64,000 bases of DNA from Pigmentiphaga kullae (GTDB lineage: Bacteria; Pseudomonadota; Gammaproteobacteria; Burkholderiales; Burkholderiaceae_B). The notes under the pieces were generated by a model that made no database searches, was not told the origin of the DNA, and was given only the letters and a program-made list of their open reading frames with translations. Location: the NCBI RefSeq assembly GCF_004216695.1, contig NZ_SGXC01000003.1:496001-560000 (forward strand). Reading direction: 5' to 3'. A program made the position numbers and the translations under genes. Positions 63,639-64,000 of the stretch are shown one piece after another. Position 1 is the first letter of the stretch. Each line of letters begins with the position of its first letter.

Positions 63639-64000
63639 ATGAATAGTTCGCTGTTTTTGTCGCAGTTGCTCAATGGTGTGCAGCTCGGCGTGCTGTTGTT
63701 CCTGCTGTCGTCAGGGTTGACCCTGATCTTCGGCATCATGAATTTCATCAATCTCGCGCACGGCTCGCTGTACATGGTCGGCGCGTTCATCGGGGCGGCC
63801 AGCTATAACGCGAGCGGGTCGTTCATCTTTGCCATCGCCGCGGCGATCATTGCCGCCGGGCTGGTGGGGCTGCTGCTGGAACATCTGGTCGCCCGGCCGC
63901 TGTACCGGCACGATCACCTGTACCAGGTGCTCGCGACCTTCGGCCTGATGATGTTCTTCAACGAACTGGCCATCGTCATCTTCGGCAACCGCCCTTACTA
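63639..64000 (+). CDS. livH: Branched-chain-type ABC permease LivH, cut by window edge
   Basis: The first 120 residues of a LivH-type permease (QLLNGVQLGVLLFLLSSGLT, IFGIMNFINLAHGSLYMVGA, VLATFGLMMFFNELAIVIFG). It forms the membrane channel for the receptor at 62109. The start ATG at 63639 is the first in frame before the first helix; the rest of the gene and presumably livM, livG and livF lie beyond the window. Confidence 0.92.
   Translation, partial: MNSSLFLSQLLNGVQLGVLLFLLSSGLTLIFGIMNFINLAHGSLYMVGAFIGAASYNASGSFIFAIAAAIIAAGLVGLLLEHLVARPLYRHDHLYQVLATFGLMMFFNELAIVIFGNRPY

Overview
The window looks like chromosomal DNA from a high-GC betaproteobacterium of the Alcaligenaceae (Bordetella/Achromobacter type). 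The clearest signs are six Bug/TctC-type periplasmic receptors within the first 31 kb, several catabolic operons with GntR or IclR regulators, and protein sequences typical of that family. I see no rRNA, tRNA, CRISPR array, transposase, integrase or phage gene. Coding density is high and nearly every gene is intact. The only truncated genes are those cut by the window edges: a GGDEF/EAL protein on the left and livH on the right.

Layout. 1-4.4 kb: a membrane GGDEF-EAL protein, then a DUF1028 / Bug receptor / GntR-UTRA / MFS group whose GntR promoter carries two perfect palindromes. 6-12 kb: an operon of TauD-like dioxygenase, TctC, FMN alpha-hydroxy-acid dehydrogenase, TctB, TctA and a PanE-like reductase. 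12-19.5 kb: a DszB-like desulfinase homologue with its Bug receptor, a class A beta-lactamase, a split ChrA pair, a hydrolase, a lone Bug receptor and an SRPBCC membrane protein. 20.4-24.7 kb: prpF-tctC-tctB-tctA. 24.9-30.4 kb: a second-type EF-G, then Bug / MmgE-PrpD / enolase-superfamily genes. 30.5-36.6 kb: mostly housekeeping genes (DUF4105, YdiK-type permease, gdhA, guanidine exporter with a guanidine-II riboswitch, murI, folE). 42.6-48.6 kb: copZ with a CueR-type promoter, dinB, a glycosyltransferase, rhlE, gluQ and cbpA-cbpM with a heat-shock-like promoter.

The most interesting part is a pair of co-ordinated catabolic operons. The first (36.9-42.6 kb) has a NitT/TauT-type ABC importer, an SDR, an IclR regulator and a flavoprotein. 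The second (48.8-57.5 kb) has a paralogous IclR regulator, an atypical SDR, a ThDP enzyme, an aldehyde dehydrogenase, an extradiol-type VOC dioxygenase, two small proteins of unknown function, a two-component Rieske oxygenase and a RidA-like protein. The same roughly 53-bp promoter block lies upstream of both, so uptake and degradation are probably controlled together. A further meta-cleavage operon (58.8 kb to the right edge) adds a second extradiol enzyme, an aldolase-fold protein lacking its metal ligands, a hydroxymuconate-semialdehyde-type dehydrogenase, a 4-oxalocrotonate tautomerase and a branched-chain-type ABC importer. The substrate cannot be read from the sequence, but an aromatic acid is the natural inference.

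A dispersed GC-rich repeat with a 34-bp core occurs seven times in three clusters. Each cluster has modules facing each other and starts at or next to a stop codon. In one case the repeat supplies the C-terminus of a permease.
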